Shown here: piece after piece, positions 1-11,785 of the stretch
Layout: each line of letters starts with the position of its first letter
Position numbering within the stretch: the stretch's first letter is position 1
Assembly (NCBI GenBank): GCA_902772725.1
Contig: CACYBS010000014.1
Span: forward strand, 1-61,206
Direction of reading: 5' to 3'
DNA from: Erysipelothrix rhusiopathiae
GTDB lineage: Bacteria > Bacillota_I > Bacilli_A > Erysipelotrichales > Erysipelotrichaceae
DNA length: 61,206 nucleotides
Position numbers and translations under genes: made by a program
Notes under the pieces: model-generated
Told to the model about the DNA's origin: nothing
Seen by the model: only the letters and a program-made list of their open reading frames with translations
The model's database searches: none

Positions 1-3000
1 ATCCCTTTCGTCCCCTTGAACATTCTCAAGATTTTTCACAAATAATGAGTCTTCTCCGGTATTTGCCCAGGCATCCAATCCTGCATCATTCATAAATTGT
101 TTAGCTAAAAGATCTTCAATCAATGCCTGCTGTTTCACATTAAAGGTAACTACACCGATTGACTGTTTTTTCAATGTCGGATCATTGTATCTTCTGACAA
201 TTTCTGCAACAACGGCTTCCGCTTCTTTTAAATTAATTCCGTTTTTATATGTTCCGTCAACATGTACCGATGTAACATGTCTTTCCCTGTCATTGGCAGA
301 TGGGAATGTATACATCTTATTGTCATAGAAACGGTTATTACTGAAGGCAATCAAGCTTTCATGCGTGCTTCGATAATGCCATTGCAGATATTGTGAAGGA
401 ATACCTAAAGCAAGGGCGTCATCCAATATACTGTCGAGATCTGCTAAGGCAAGATCATCTACATTCGGTCCGCTTCCCGCAAAGAAGGAAGTCGGCGGCA
501 TCTGTTTAGGGTCACCGACAATAACCGCATCGGTTGCTCTGAAAAGAGCACCGATTGACTTACATGTCGGAAGCTGGGACGCCTCATCAAATATCACGAC
601 ATCAAACATGTCATTTTCCTGAGCCAGATATTGCGCAACAGAGTTTGGACTCATCAACATACAAGGGCAGAGCTGCTGCAATATATGCGGTATTCTTTCA
701 AACAACGCTCGGATCGTCATTCCCCTGGCATTACTGCTGATTGCCTTTCTCAACAAGTTCAATTCCTTACCGATTTCCGGCGAATCAGAAGCAGATGGTA
801 ACTGCATGGCAAGACGATAATAAATCTCTTTTTTAGTCTGCTCCAACATAGCTTCATCCATCCGCTTAAACTGTTCGATAGCTTCATTGAAGGTAACACC
901 CGAAAAACTGCTTAAGACATCATCTGTGATGATGATTTCATTAATTAATGCATAGTAAAGACCCTTTTTGTATGCCGGAATCAATCCGTTTGGATCCATA
1001 CCGTTTTCAAATGCCTCTACAACTGGCTGTAAACCGGCATCCACACATTTCTTTCGGATTTGATTATAGATAGCCCAATTCTTCAAAGAGGTTACATGCT
1101 CCTGCAGATATTTACATAAACTCTTTTCTTCTTCGATCCAATCGGCTTTCTGACTCGACTTACGTCGTGACAAAGTCTTATTTAAGATACTTTCAGTTTC
1201 TAAAACCTTCAGATATTGCGCTATATAATCTCCAAAATATTTCACGGCATCTTTATTTTTCTGCAGAGCTTCTACAGCTTGAACCCCTCCCGGGAATGCG
1301 GACAGCTTCCGGCGGTATTCTCTTGCCTGGTCCATCGCTGCTAAATAATCCATGCGTGTATGATATTGCCTCAATAAAGTCTTTGCGTTTGATGTCAATG
1401 AATTATACATATCAAAAACTCTGTTTTTCCGACGCTGATAAGACATTACCACTTCTAAAAGCTTAGGAATCATTTCATATGTGATCGGCTGCAATGAATA
1501 CCTTTGTATTTCTGAAACAATCGCATTGATGGCATTATTTCTTCCAAACAGCTTCTTTCCTGCTGCATCATATTTGGTTAAGAAAGATGTTATATCCATA
1601 GAAAGGAATTCACTTCGCCATAAGCGTAATAAATTACTTTCCTGTGCTTGGAAATCCTTTGCCTCAGCTAGATACGATAAAACTGCTGATTGGTTTTTCT
1701 CCAATACTTCCAGAGGGACACTTTTATTATTTTTCTGTCTAAAGAACAATTCGATAAGCTGATACAACTGTGTAAAGTCCTGCTTCTCTATTGGATTATC
1801 TACTTTCAAAAGAGATGCAGCCTTCTTTGATATTTCCTGTATATTGCTTAAATCCGAATCATATTGTTTTAACAGCTTATAAAGATTGGTTCTGATTTCA
1901 GCATTAAAGGAAGTTAATCCAATTTCATTCAATCGACTTCCTTTGATATCATCAATACCGCTGCCGGCAGCCGTCAACTGTCCGATGTATCCGGGATGTC
2001 GAACAATTTGTTCTTTTGTAATCTTTCCGGCTTCATGAGGATCAAAATTTATCATCTTGTCTTCATTACGGATTGTTTCATATAAGTCGATTAAATTTCT
2101 AAGACTGTATCCGCTTCTTTTTACATCATGTAAATGTTTGGCGTAATTATCTAACCTTTCTTTTTCAGCAGTGGTTCTGTTCAACAATTCCGCATAATTT
2201 GTTTTACGGGAAGGCTTCTTAATGGAGAGAACCTTTTCCAGCTGCGATAAAACCTGCTTCTTATTTGCCTTGTTGGAATGTAATTCCAGGCAGAAATCTT
2301 CAATGCCTAATGCTGCCAGTCGCTTCTGTACCACTGTAAGAGCAGCCATCTTTTCAGCTACAAATAATACGTTTTTACCATTGGCCATTAAATTGGCGAT
2401 CATTCCTGTAATCGTCTGAGATTTTCCGGTTCCCGGAGGACCGTGTAAGACAAAGGTAGTTCCCCTGGCTGCTTTTTTAATAGCCTGAAGTTGTGTATCA
2501 TCTACCGGAATCGGCAAATATGTATATTCGGTATCCGGATGTTCCGGAATCGTTGTATCCCATGCCACATGTCCTTCCATTAAACTTCGCACGATTTTAC
2601 TGTTCTCAAGTTTATCACCGGCAGTATGGATATCATTCCACATCGCAAACTGGGCAAAGCTGAAGTTTCCGATGACGCATGTCTCAACAACATCCCATCC
2701 TTTTAATTTGTATACTGCGCCTCTGACAGTCGCAAAGGTTTTCTTAATATCGATACCGTGCTCATCGGCAGGAAGCGGATCTAAACCATGAATATCCAGG
2801 TTATAGTTCTGCCTCAACATCTCTAACAACGTTGTATTGAAATGCGGTTCTTCATCCCGTGCATGTAAGGCATAGCCCTGGTGAGCAGACTTTCGAATAA
2901 TTTCAATCGGCAGCAATATTAAAGGTGCATAAGACGGTAATTGAGCATCTTCTCCTGTAAACCAGCGTAAAAGACCGATCGCCAGATACAGAGAGCTGAC

Positions 3001-5727
3001 ACCGTTTTCCTGCTGGGCAGCTCTTGCCGAGCGATAAATTGAAGTCAATTCACGATCTAATTTTTTAGGTGATGAATAAGTATACAATCTATGATTTCTA
3101 AATTCCTGACGGAATTTCTCATTAAAGTCAAAATCTCTGCCTGCCGGCCAATTTGTGAGTTCAAAAACACCTCTATGTTCAATTTCATACGATAACCAAT
3201 GAATCGGTTTACTTTCTTTACCGTGTTCATCAACCATGGAAAAATTCAACTGTGCAATCCATTCAGGAACGGAAAGCAGATGAAATTCATGACCATCGGC
3301 TAAAGCGTCTTCCAACTCATCAATATGACTGGACATAACCGGCATAACCGAAGCATTTAAAAGCAGATTTAACAGCATATTTCGATTGCTTAAATCTAAA
3401 AGCTTACTTTCCCAAAGATCTTTTTTTGTTCTTATTTTTGCCGGTGATACAGTTTCCGGCTGTGAAATTGAAATATCAAGATTTTTCGGAGCAGCGGTAA
3501 TGTCGGATTCCTTTAATTCTTTAACATCAACTTGATAGCTTCCTTCTTTTGTACGCGAAGGAATTGGTTTAATTCCGTATGCTCTTGAAATGAATACATC
3601 GATCGCATAATCAAATGAACGTATATCCATAAGATTTTGACTTTTCGCAATCATTTCCGCTTCTTCGAAACTAATCTTTTGGCCGGAACACATCGCAGTA
3701 CACTCGATAAAGGTTAATTCATCTGCTCGATTACCGATCCGTTTAATTAATTCTTCCGGATTATCGATCACAACATTTGCTCTTCGAAGTTCTTCCGAGG
3801 TTCTTTCTCTTAGCCATACACCGGCATAGATATGCCCTTTCATCAATACCAGGAGTGGATGTAAGCCGATTGCTTCCAGACAGGCCGCATATAACAGCGT
3901 CATATCCATACAGGTACCCAAATGCTGCTCTAATACAGATTCCGGGGTACGTATTCTCTGTCCGGGAACGCTGAAGCTGGCAGGTGGTTCGGCATAGGTA
4001 ATGTTTTTCTTTTGAATCACTGCATAGGCTGCGGCCGCAAGATCTCTTACACGGTTAGGATCCCCCATTTGATAGCCTTCCAGCGATGTCGGTTTTTTCC
4101 ATTTGCGTAAGCGCTCAGATGCTTCGCGCATCAATACCGGAATTAACGGATGATTCGGAAGTACAAATGCCGGTAATAAATTACGATAAGACCCTGAGCC
4201 CTGCCATTGATCGTAGGCAAGAATTTGCATTTGCGAACTGCATCCGCAGACAACCTCTCCCTCTTTACACAACTCAATTGTGATAGCTGTCATCACAGCT
4301 TCGGTTAATTCAGCTAAAGCCTTTCCGTTGATTATTAATGGAGGATCTTCTAATTTGATTGGTTTCCCGGAAGGTATGGCAGGTAATAAAACATCATATT
4401 CCTGAATAATGTCCGAATCGGAATAGATATGCAGATGCAAACCCTCAAAATCATTGCCGGTGTCATTTTGAAGCTGTATGCCATGAATCGGTGATACATT
4501 ATTTTGATAAAGGGCATAGTTAAAAATATCCACTCCACCGACACGAATGGTCATCCCCTGTCCGGTACCTTCTGTGGTCGGCTTTAGATCTATAAGATGG
4601 ACCGGCTGCTGGCCTGATTTATCAAATACAGAACGTATATTCGAGAGTCTTTCAAAAAGCTTTTTCTCAATAAATACTTTCTGCGTATATCCATTGATTA
4701 TCATGCCGTTTACATCGGTTTTGACAGCCAATTCGAAGGCGTCTGTAAAAGGCATTTTTATCGCATATACTTTCTTTAATACTTCATCATCAATTTGACC
4801 TTCAGAAGAGAATACAGGGAAAGCTTTTTCATTCTTTTCACTTATAAGTACATCCACTGTAATCTGAGATTTCAATTGTTCTTTTTCTTCATCTGAAAAA
4901 CTTTCAAATGTGGTACCGTCTTTTAATTTCTTTAAGATATTTTCAGTGTGTTCATTTAACTCGACTTTACACGGTACATAGACGTGGGTACTTCGAAGTA
5001 TCAACAACATAAATAAGAAAGTATCTTCGTCTTTATTGTTGTTGTAGTAATCTAGAACACCTTTAAAATATGAACCATCTTCCAGATCCTCTCTGGCAAG
5101 GGTCCAGTTGCTTAAATCAACCAGCCATGTTGCTGAACCATCATCTTCATGGCGACCGGAAAATTCTACTGTATCCCCTTTGTTGACTTTGAAATTCTGC
5201 TTAGGCTGCGTCAATAATTCACCAACAATGCTTCTCTCTTTCAAGCCTGTAATGTTTACCCAGCCTTTCTCATCCTCAAATCCCGGCAGAGAAAACAAAA
5301 CTTCAATCTGATCAGGAAAAACGGAATGACGGCGGGAATCCAAGAATTCAAACTTACGGCTTTCCTCAACTTCTTTTGGTGCATCGTACTTTTTTAATTT
5401 CGCGACTTTTTCTTCATAGTCTGTTTCCACTTTAACAGGCAGCGCCTTAAACATTTCAAAAGGAACAGACGCGACCGAAGAAATACTTAACGTTATACTT
5501 TTACCACGGTATGGCGGGGCATAATTAAAAAACAGTTTTCCCTGCTTTCCGCAGCCCAAAACCTCTAACATCAATCCTCTTTTTGGATCAATATATCCGT
5601 ATACAATCACATGAGTCGCTTTTTCCGCATCCGGACACCCTCGAACTTTACTACGTAATGCATCATTTAACTCCAATGCACAATAATTATGATAAAAAGG
5701 TCTAAAGCCTGTTTCTAAATAATTCAT
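1..5727 (-). CDS. DUF4011 superfamily I helicase with transglutaminase-like domain (C-terminus beyond window)
   Basis: At least 1909 residues are in frame from ATG 5727 to the window edge; GGAGGCG lies just upstream of the ATG. The first ~560 residues are beta-rich with no family I recognise. A transglutaminase-like core follows: LGTCMDM with Cys606 and MKGHIYAGVWL with His632. A DUF4011-type segment starts near residue 760 (KDLWESKLLDLSNRN). The SF1 helicase core has Walker A HGPPGTGKSQT from residue 1095, Walker B IFDEAS with Asp1714, and motif V NVQGDERD at the cut end. Relatives usually continue with further helicase motifs, a Vsr/DUF559-like nuclease and DUF3320, which would lie outside the window. 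Family members occur in defence islands, so an anti-phage or DNA-processing role is inferred. It is a single-gene unit, divergent from the AraC gene. I spot-checked the frame at four separated points and found no frameshift. Confidence 0.85.
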   Translation of the reverse strand, partial: MNYLETGFRPFYHNYCALELNDALRSKVRGCPDAEKATHVIVYGYIDPKRGLMLEVLGCGKQGKLFFNYAPPYRGKSITLSISSVASVPFEMFKALPVKVETDYEEKVAKLKKYDAPKEVEESRKFEFLDSRRHSVFPDQIEVLFSLPGFEDEKGWVNITGLKERSIVGELLTQPKQNFKVNKGDTVEFSGRHEDDGSATWLVDLSNWTLAREDLEDGSYFKGVLDYYNNNKDEDTFLFMLLILRSTHVYVPCKVELNEHTENILKKLKDGTTFESFSDEEKEQLKSQITVDVLISEKNEKAFPVFSSEGQIDDEVLKKVYAIKMPFTDAFELAVKTDVNGMIINGYTQKVFIEKKLFERLSNIRSVFDKSGQQPVHLIDLKPTTEGTGQGMTIRVGGVDIFNYALYQNNVSPIHGIQLQNDTGNDFEGLHLHIYSDSDIIQEYDVLLPAIPSGKPIKLEDPPLIINGKALAELTEAVMTAITIELCKEGEVVCGCSSQMQILAYDQWQGSGSYRNLLPAFVLPNHPLIPVLMREASERLRKWKKPTSLEGYQMGDPNRVRDLAAAAYAVIQKKNITYAEPPASFSVPGQRIRTPESVLEQHLGTCMDMTLLYAACLEAIGLHPLLVLMKGHIYAGVWLRERTSEELRRANVVIDNPEELIKRIGNRADELTFIECTAMCSGQKISFEEAEMIAKSQNLMDIRSFDYAIDVFISRAYGIKPIPSRTKEGSYQVDVKELKESDITAAPKNLDISISQPETVSPAKIRTKKDLWESKLLDLSNRNMLLNLLLNASVMPVMSSHIDELEDALADGHEFHLLSVPEWIAQLNFSMVDEHGKESKPIHWLSYEIEHRGVFELTNWPAGRDFDFNEKFRQEFRNHRLYTYSSPKKLDRELTSIYRSARAAQQENGVSSLYLAIGLLRWFTGEDAQLPSYAPLILLPIEIIRKSAHQGYALHARDEEPHFNTTLLEMLRQNYNLDIHGLDPLPADEHGIDIKKTFATVRGAVYKLKGWDVVETCVIGNFSFAQFAMWNDIHTAGDKLENSKIVRSLMEGHVAWDTTIPEHPDTEYTYLPIPVDDTQLQAIKKAARGTTFVLHGPPGTGKSQTITGMIANLMANGKNVLFVAEKMAALTVVQKRLAALGIEDFCLELHSNKANKKQVLSQLEKVLSIKKPSRKTNYAELLNRTTAEKERLDNYAKHLHDVKRSGYSLRNLIDLYETIRNEDKMINFDPHEAGKITKEQIVRHPGYIGQLTAAGSGIDDIKGSRLNEIGLTSFNAEIRTNLYKLLKQYDSDLSNIQEISKKAASLLKVDNPIEKQDFTQLYQLIELFFRQKNNKSVPLEVLEKNQSAVLSYLAEAKDFQAQESNLLRLWRSEFLSMDITSFLTKYDAAGKKLFGRNNAINAIVSEIQRYSLQPITYEMIPKLLEVVMSYQRRKNRVFDMYNSLTSNAKTLLRQYHTRMDYLAAMDQAREYRRKLSAFPGGVQAVEALQKNKDAVKYFGDYIAQYLKVLETESILNKTLSRRKSSQKADWIEEEKSLCKYLQEHVTSLKNWAIYNQIRKKCVDAGLQPVVEAFENGMDPNGLIPAYKKGLYYALINEIIITDDVLSSFSGVTFNEAIEQFKRMDEAMLEQTKKEIYYRLAMQLPSASDSPEIGKELNLLRKAISSNARGMTIRALFERIPHILQQLCPCMLMSPNSVAQYLAQENDMFDVVIFDEASQLPTCKSIGALFRATDAVIVGDPKQMPPTSFFAGSGPNVDDLALADLDSILDDALALGIPSQYLQWHYRSTHESLIAFSNNRFYDNKMYTFPSANDRERHVTSVHVDGTYKNGINLKEAEAVVAEIVRRYNDPTLKKQSIGVVTFNVKQQALIEDLLAKQFMNDAGLDAWANTGEDSLFVKNLENVQGDERD

Positions 5728-5849
5728 GAAATCGCCTCCATATTTAAGTACAAAAGAAACTGTATCTACGAATCTGTTATCTACATAATGATTTAATGAA
5801 TTTAAGTGTAATGATGGTCTAATTATTATAGTGAGTATTTGTGTTATAA

Positions 5850-5878
5850 ATTATACTAAAAATAGAACATATTTTAAA
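5850..5878 (-). promoter_or_regulatory. Putative promoter of the DUF4011 helicase gene
   Basis: On the minus strand TTTAAA (5878-5873), a 17-base spacer and TATAAT (5855-5850) form a sigma-A-like promoter about 115 bases before the ATG. The -10 is perfect and the -35 matches 4 of 6. The whole gap 5728-5976 is AT-rich and holds no other gene I can see. Confidence 0.45.
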
Positions 5879-5976
5879 CAGAACTCTCAGCATCATTAAT
5901 TTTCATAAAATACCTTTTCCATTCGTAAAATCTTTAGTAAAGGGATAGAATAAAATCACATGGATCAAAGAAACAT

Positions 5977-8229
5977 ATGAAACTAATTAATCTAAACATC
6001 ATCAAAAATGAAATCATCAAAAACCAAAACCCAAGAGATTTCTATCTATACTACGTACTAAGAGGACATGCCCATATTGAAGCCAATAATAAATTGTTCC
6101 CTCTTGAAAGCACAGAAATCATTGTGATCAATCCTGATGAAACATATACCGTTCATTGTGATAACGGTATTCTGGTAGAATGTCGAATCAGCCACTCAGA
6201 AGTGTTACGTCTAATGGGCCATCAACGAAAAATGATTGTCTGTTATACACACCGAATCAACAATGAAAACACAGAAGAGTTAAAAAGAACATTAAATGGA
6301 TTGCTTAGATCCTATTATGAATCGGGGCAAAACCGCATCGTACAGGAGCAATACTCACTATCTCTTGTCTACAGCTTAATCACAAATTTCTCAAATAATA
6401 TTTTTGACGATTCTGATATGTCCAGAAAGAATGAAATCACACTCTATATCGAAGCAAACTATGCCGAAGAGTTAACGTTGGATATGATTGCCGATGAATT
6501 TGCCTTAACGCCACAATATTTTTCACGATATTTCAAAAATGAATTTCAAATGCCATTTTTAAAATACCTGAATCAAGTTCGATTAAGATATGCAACAGAG
6601 GATCTTCTAAGTACCGATGAAACCATTTTAAGAATTGCCATCGATAACGGCTTTGCCAATATCGCATCCTTCAACCGTGAATTCAACGAGATGTATCATA
6701 TGACTCCCGGTGCATATCGTCAGATCCATAAAACAAAACAGCAGGAAATTCATCAGGAGGATATTCTTTCTTATCTGGAAGAGGACAAGATAGAAGAAAA
6801 AGGAAATATTGTACAGATTCACGTTACTCCAAAGGATAGCTATCCTACTTTTGAAAAGTATTGGACAGAAATCCTCAATGCCGGAAGCTTTGAGACAATG
6901 ATGAAAAGCAATATGAATGATCAAATTTCTTATTTAAAAGAAACCTTGAAATTCAAACGGGCAAGACTTACTTTAGACACCTATTCTGAAGATGGAAACC
7001 ATCATTACTACACCGCTGACAGAGTTGTTGAATTCTTTGTGAAAATACACATGGATTTGATGATTGTGATTGATTATAGATCCATCAAAAATGAAGACAG
7101 CTTCATTCCTTATTTTCAAAAACAATGTCGCCGTTTTGTGAATCGGTTTGGGAACAGTATAAGAAACCATACAATCTTTGAAATCGAATACAACACAAGA
7201 TACGACAATAAAAAACTAAAAAGCTATACTTCTTTTTATCAAAAGATAAAAGCCATCTTAAAAGAATGCAGCTTTAATTCAGAAATTATCGGTCCCGGTA
7301 TATTAGTTAACGAAGACCCGGAAAACTTCCGCAGTTTTGTCAAGGCAAACCCGGATATGCATATGTTTACAATCATATGTGCACCTTATGCGTTCCATGA
7401 AAAAGGGAATGAGATTTTTATCAATCGGCTGACCGATGCCGGTTATGTTCTGGAACAATATCAACGGGCAAAACGCATCTTGCAGGAAGAAGGCAGAGAT
7501 ACCGATTCTGTTTTGATTACCAGCTGGAAAGACAGAATCAATGATGTAGATGTACTCAACGAAACCCCGTGGATGGGTGCCCGCATCATCCGAAATGTCC
7601 TTGCAGGGTATGGAATCTGCTCTTCCTTACCGATAGATATACCGCTTGATTTGATGTTTGACGAGATTGCTTATGATAAAACCTTCAACCTGCTTCCGGG
7701 TGTCATGACCTCTACGGGCATTCGCAAGCCTTCGTGGCACGCGCTCAAGCTTTTGGATCAGCAGGATGAATTATTAGTGGCGATTTCTGAAGATTACCTC
7801 ATCACAAAGTCAAAGGAACCCGGATTCATCCAAATCCTTGTTCATAACTGCAAGAAACCGGGATATCGATATTATGCCAAAGACATATTGAATCAGATTG
7901 AAGATTACAAGCCTGAACTCTTTGAAGACGATATCCCTAAAAGCTTTGAAATGCGTTTTGAAGGAATGCCTCCCGGCGATTACATCTTAAAAACAAGGAC
8001 CGTTAACGATGAAAACGGATGCGCCTTTGGCCGCTATTTAAACATGCACTACAACGATGATTCTTTTATTGGATCGGGAGAAAGTGAATATTTAGAGGCA
8101 GCTTCTGTATTACCGGTTACCGGTGAAATGATAAAAGTTTCAAAATCCGGTATTTTGGACCTAAAAGTCAGCTTAAAGATGAATGAATTCAAACATCTTC
8201 ACCTCATCAAAACAAAAGATAATTTTTAG
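5977..8229 (+). CDS. AraC-family regulator with C-terminal GH39-like domain
   Basis: A 750-residue regulator. Residues 1-75 resemble a cupin sensor (RGHAHIEANN, then the NPDETYTVHCDNG turn). Residues about 153-248 hold the paired AraC helix-turn-helix motifs (LTLDMIADEFALTPQYFSRYFKNEF in part, then IAIDNGFANIASFNREF). The remaining ~480 residues resemble a glycoside hydrolase family 39 barrel (TSWKDRINDVDVLNETPWMGA, LPGVMTSTGIRKPSWHALKLL), as in AraC/XynB-type chimeras of Firmicutes. The barrel may sense sugar rather than cleave it; I did not identify a catalytic pair. It lies directly upstream of a beta-glucoside PTS operon in the same direction and is the likely activator. The next upstream ATG (5964) runs into a stop after six codons, which supports this start, although the Shine-Dalgarno is weak. 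Confidence 0.85.
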   Translation: MKLINLNIIKNEIIKNQNPRDFYLYYVLRGHAHIEANNKLFPLESTEIIVINPDETYTVHCDNGILVECRISHSEVLRLMGHQRKMIVCYTHRINNENTEELKRTLNGLLRSYYESGQNRIVQEQYSLSLVYSLITNFSNNIFDDSDMSRKNEITLYIEANYAEELTLDMIADEFALTPQYFSRYFKNEFQMPFLKYLNQVRLRYATEDLLSTDETILRIAIDNGFANIASFNREFNEMYHMTPGAYRQIHKTKQQEIHQEDILSYLEEDKIEEKGNIVQIHVTPKDSYPTFEKYWTEILNAGSFETMMKSNMNDQISYLKETLKFKRARLTLDTYSEDGNHHYYTADRVVEFFVKIHMDLMIVIDYRSIKNEDSFIPYFQKQCRRFVNRFGNSIRNHTIFEIEYNTRYDNKKLKSYTSFYQKIKAILKECSFNSEIIGPGILVNEDPENFRSFVKANPDMHMFTIICAPYAFHEKGNEIFINRLTDAGYVLEQYQRAKRILQEEGRDTDSVLITSWKDRINDVDVLNETPWMGARIIRNVLAGYGICSSLPIDIPLDLMFDEIAYDKTFNLLPGVMTSTGIRKPSWHALKLLDQQDELLVAISEDYLITKSKEPGFIQILVHNCKKPGYRYYAKDILNQIEDYKPELFEDDIPKSFEMRFEGMPPGDYILKTRTVNDENGCAFGRYLNMHYNDDSFIGSGESEYLEAASVLPVTGEMIKVSKSGILDLKVSLKMNEFKHLHLIKTKDNF

Positions 8230-8264
8230 ATGCCGATTTTTATCTTTATTATCGGCATCTTTTT
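8229..8264 (+). terminator. Rho-independent terminator of the AraC gene
   Basis: A perfect 9-bp stem GATGCCGAT (8229-8237) / ATCGGCATC (8251-8259) is followed by TTTTT. It separates the regulator transcript from the PTS operon, so the operon must start from its own promoter between 8265 and 8373. Confidence 0.85.
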
Positions 8265-8277
8265 ATATGCAAAAAAT

Positions 8278-8298
8278 TAAGATAATATTTATATCTTA
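8278..8298. promoter_or_regulatory. 21-bp palindrome upstream of the PTS operon, candidate operator
   Basis: TAAGATA (8278-8284), 7 bases, TATCTTA (8292-8298): a perfect inverted repeat about 75 bases before the IIBC ATG, in the only region where the operon promoter can lie. Binding by the adjacent AraC protein is inferred; a core-promoter role of the AT-rich repeat is an alternative. Confidence 0.4.
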
Positions 8299-8373
8299 AC
8301 CAAGCTAAATTAACGACAGAATCAAATCCCTAAAATCGCGATAATAAAGCTGTAAACAGGGAGGACAATTCAT

Positions 8374-9747
8374 ATGTCAAACACACAATTAGCACAAGAA
8401 ATCCTCGAAAAAGTCGGGGGTAAAGAAAACATTTCCACGATGACACATTGTGTCACAAGACTTAGATTCGTACTTAAAAACAACGATGCTGCAGATCGTG
8501 AAGCAATCAAGAAATTAGACGGTGTTATTTCTGTTTTAGACAGCGGCGGACAACTTCAGGTAGTTTTAGGACCGGCCGTTACCGATGTATATAACGAAGC
8601 TGTTAAATTGGTCGGTGATCTTAGCGCATCTGCTGAAGTTGAAGAAACTTCTCCGGAAAAACCGGAAGGAATCAAAGGCTATTTCAAAGCAGCTTTAGAT
8701 ACATTAATTTCCTGCTTTGTTCCGGCTATCATGATCATTGCCGGATCCGGTATGGTAAAGGTGCTGGCGGTTCTTCTCAACACATTTGGATTCATCGCAA
8801 TGGATTCACCTACATATACAATCCTAAATGGTGTAATCGGTGATGGAGTATTCTATTTCTTGCCATTCTTTGTAGCTTACAATGCTGCTAAGAAAATGAA
8901 TGTTGATGTCATGATTTCCATGGCTTTAGCTGCTATCTTATTACACCCATCTTTATCAAGCCTTGGTGAAGTCGGTACAAGTGTCAGCTTCTTTGGAATC
9001 GGACTTAAGATCATGAGTTATTCTGCACAGGCATTACCGGTTATCTTCAGCGTTTGGTTACTCAAATATGTAGATAAATTCGCAGACAAAGTATCTCCGA
9101 ATATCGTAAAAGTATTCTTAAGACCTATGTTAGACTTATTAATCGTTGCACCGATTATGTTGATCTTAATCGGACCTGCTGCTTCCGTACTTGGTGATTT
9201 ATTCTTCAAATTCGTTGAAATCTGCAACAACTGGGGCTGGCTGGCCGTTGGTGTTAACGCTGCTATCTTCCCGCTCATGGTTTTAACCGGAACTCACAAC
9301 GCTACAATTCCACTTTTAGTGCAGATGTTCGCAACACAGGGATTTGACTCCATCTTCTTGCCAAGCGGACTTGCTGCAAATATTGCCGAAGCAGGTGCTG
9401 CAGCCGGTGTAGCATTAAAGACAAAATCCACAAAAATGAAAAGTACCGCATTATCTGCAACCTTATCTGCTTTGTTAGGAATCACAGAACCTGCATTATA
9501 CGGTGTTAACTTACGATTGAAGAAACCATTTATCGCTGTTATCGTCGGATCATTAATCGGCGGAAGTATTATGGGACTTGTAAAAATTACAGCTCCGACC
9601 TTCGTAACACCTTCTGTATTGACATTGCCGATCTTCTTAGGTAAATGCCCTAATATGTTCCTTGGTTTCTTAAGTGTTCCTTTAACATTTGTGATTACCG
9701 CAATCATTACTTACTTCTTCGGATTTGAAGATCCTGCTGACGAATAA
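8374..9747 (+). CDS. PTS beta-glucoside transporter, IIBC component
   Basis: A 457-residue membrane permease that imports and phosphorylates a beta-glucoside. The N-terminal IIB domain has the phosphorylated Cys26 in MTHCVTRLRF. A charged linker (about residues 88-105) leads to the IIC domain with about ten hydrophobic segments from residue ~108. The family motif GITEPALYGVNLRLKKPF lies near residue 370. It belongs to the Glc-superfamily glucoside branch (BglF/AscF-like) but lacks the fused IIA domain, which is encoded separately two genes downstream. A strong GGGAGG lies before the ATG. It is first in the operon IIBC-GH1-IIA. The exact substrate (cellobiose, arbutin/salicin, gentiobiose) cannot be read from sequence. 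Confidence 0.92.
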   Translation: MSNTQLAQEILEKVGGKENISTMTHCVTRLRFVLKNNDAADREAIKKLDGVISVLDSGGQLQVVLGPAVTDVYNEAVKLVGDLSASAEVEETSPEKPEGIKGYFKAALDTLISCFVPAIMIIAGSGMVKVLAVLLNTFGFIAMDSPTYTILNGVIGDGVFYFLPFFVAYNAAKKMNVDVMISMALAAILLHPSLSSLGEVGTSVSFFGIGLKIMSYSAQALPVIFSVWLLKYVDKFADKVSPNIVKVFLRPMLDLLIVAPIMLILIGPAASVLGDLFFKFVEICNNWGWLAVGVNAAIFPLMVLTGTHNATIPLLVQMFATQGFDSIFLPSGLAANIAEAGAAAGVALKTKSTKMKSTALSATLSALLGITEPALYGVNLRLKKPFIAVIVGSLIGGSIMGLVKITAPTFVTPSVLTLPIFLGKCPNMFLGFLSVPLTFVITAIITYFFGFEDPADE

Positions 9748-9754
9748 GCAATAA

Positions 9755-11248
<1,494 letters not shown>

Positions 11249-11250
11249 AA

Positions 11251-11757
11251 ATGGGATTATTCGATAAATTAAAGAAAAAAGAAGCATTGCCGGAAGCGTT
11301 CAATGTTGCGGATGACAACATTGTCGCTTTAGCAGATGGCGAACTGATTGATGTTGCCGGTGTATCCGATCCGATGTTTGCCCAAAAGGTTATGGGCGAT
11401 TCGATCGCCTTTGAGTATAATCAGGATAAGGTAGTCCTTTGTGCACCGGCAAACGGAACACTCAGTGTGCTGTTTCCAACCGGACATGCCTTTGGACTGC
11501 AGATGAAAAACGGTGTACAGCTTTTAGTACACTGCGGTGTAAATACCGTTGAAACAAATGGAGACGGTTTCCGTGTATTGAATAAAAAACAGGGTGACAA
11601 GGTCAAGGCAGGAGAACCGATCGTAGAAGTAAATATGAAAAAATTAAAGGCAAACTATGATATGAGCACGATGTTGATCATCACAGATGCTGCCGGACAG
11701 GACATTCAATTCAAAGGTCCTCAGACAATTAAGCGCGGAGACAGCGTTATTCTCTAA
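11251..11757 (+). CDS. PTS glucose-family IIA component
   Basis: A 168-residue soluble phosphocarrier of the Glc/Crr family. The two active-site histidines are visible: His79 in FPTGHAFGLQM and His94 in LLVHCGVNTV, the latter being the phosphorylated one by homology. The KQGDKVKAGEPI segment is the usual barrel signature. It starts 3 bases after the GH1 stop and closes the beta-glucoside operon, so it most likely supplies phosphate to the IIB domain of the IIBC protein, although an orphan role serving other permeases is possible. Confidence 0.92.
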   Translation: MGLFDKLKKKEALPEAFNVADDNIVALADGELIDVAGVSDPMFAQKVMGDSIAFEYNQDKVVLCAPANGTLSVLFPTGHAFGLQMKNGVQLLVHCGVNTVETNGDGFRVLNKKQGDKVKAGEPIVEVNMKKLKANYDMSTMLIITDAAGQDIQFKGPQTIKRGDSVIL

Positions 11758-11785
11758 CTTCCAACAACAAAACATGAACAGAAAA

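Noticed and set aside
1-5727. A run of short reading frames on the opposite strand of the helicase gene
   Set aside because: All are shadows of the continuous minus-strand frame: no ribosome sites, no recognisable domains.
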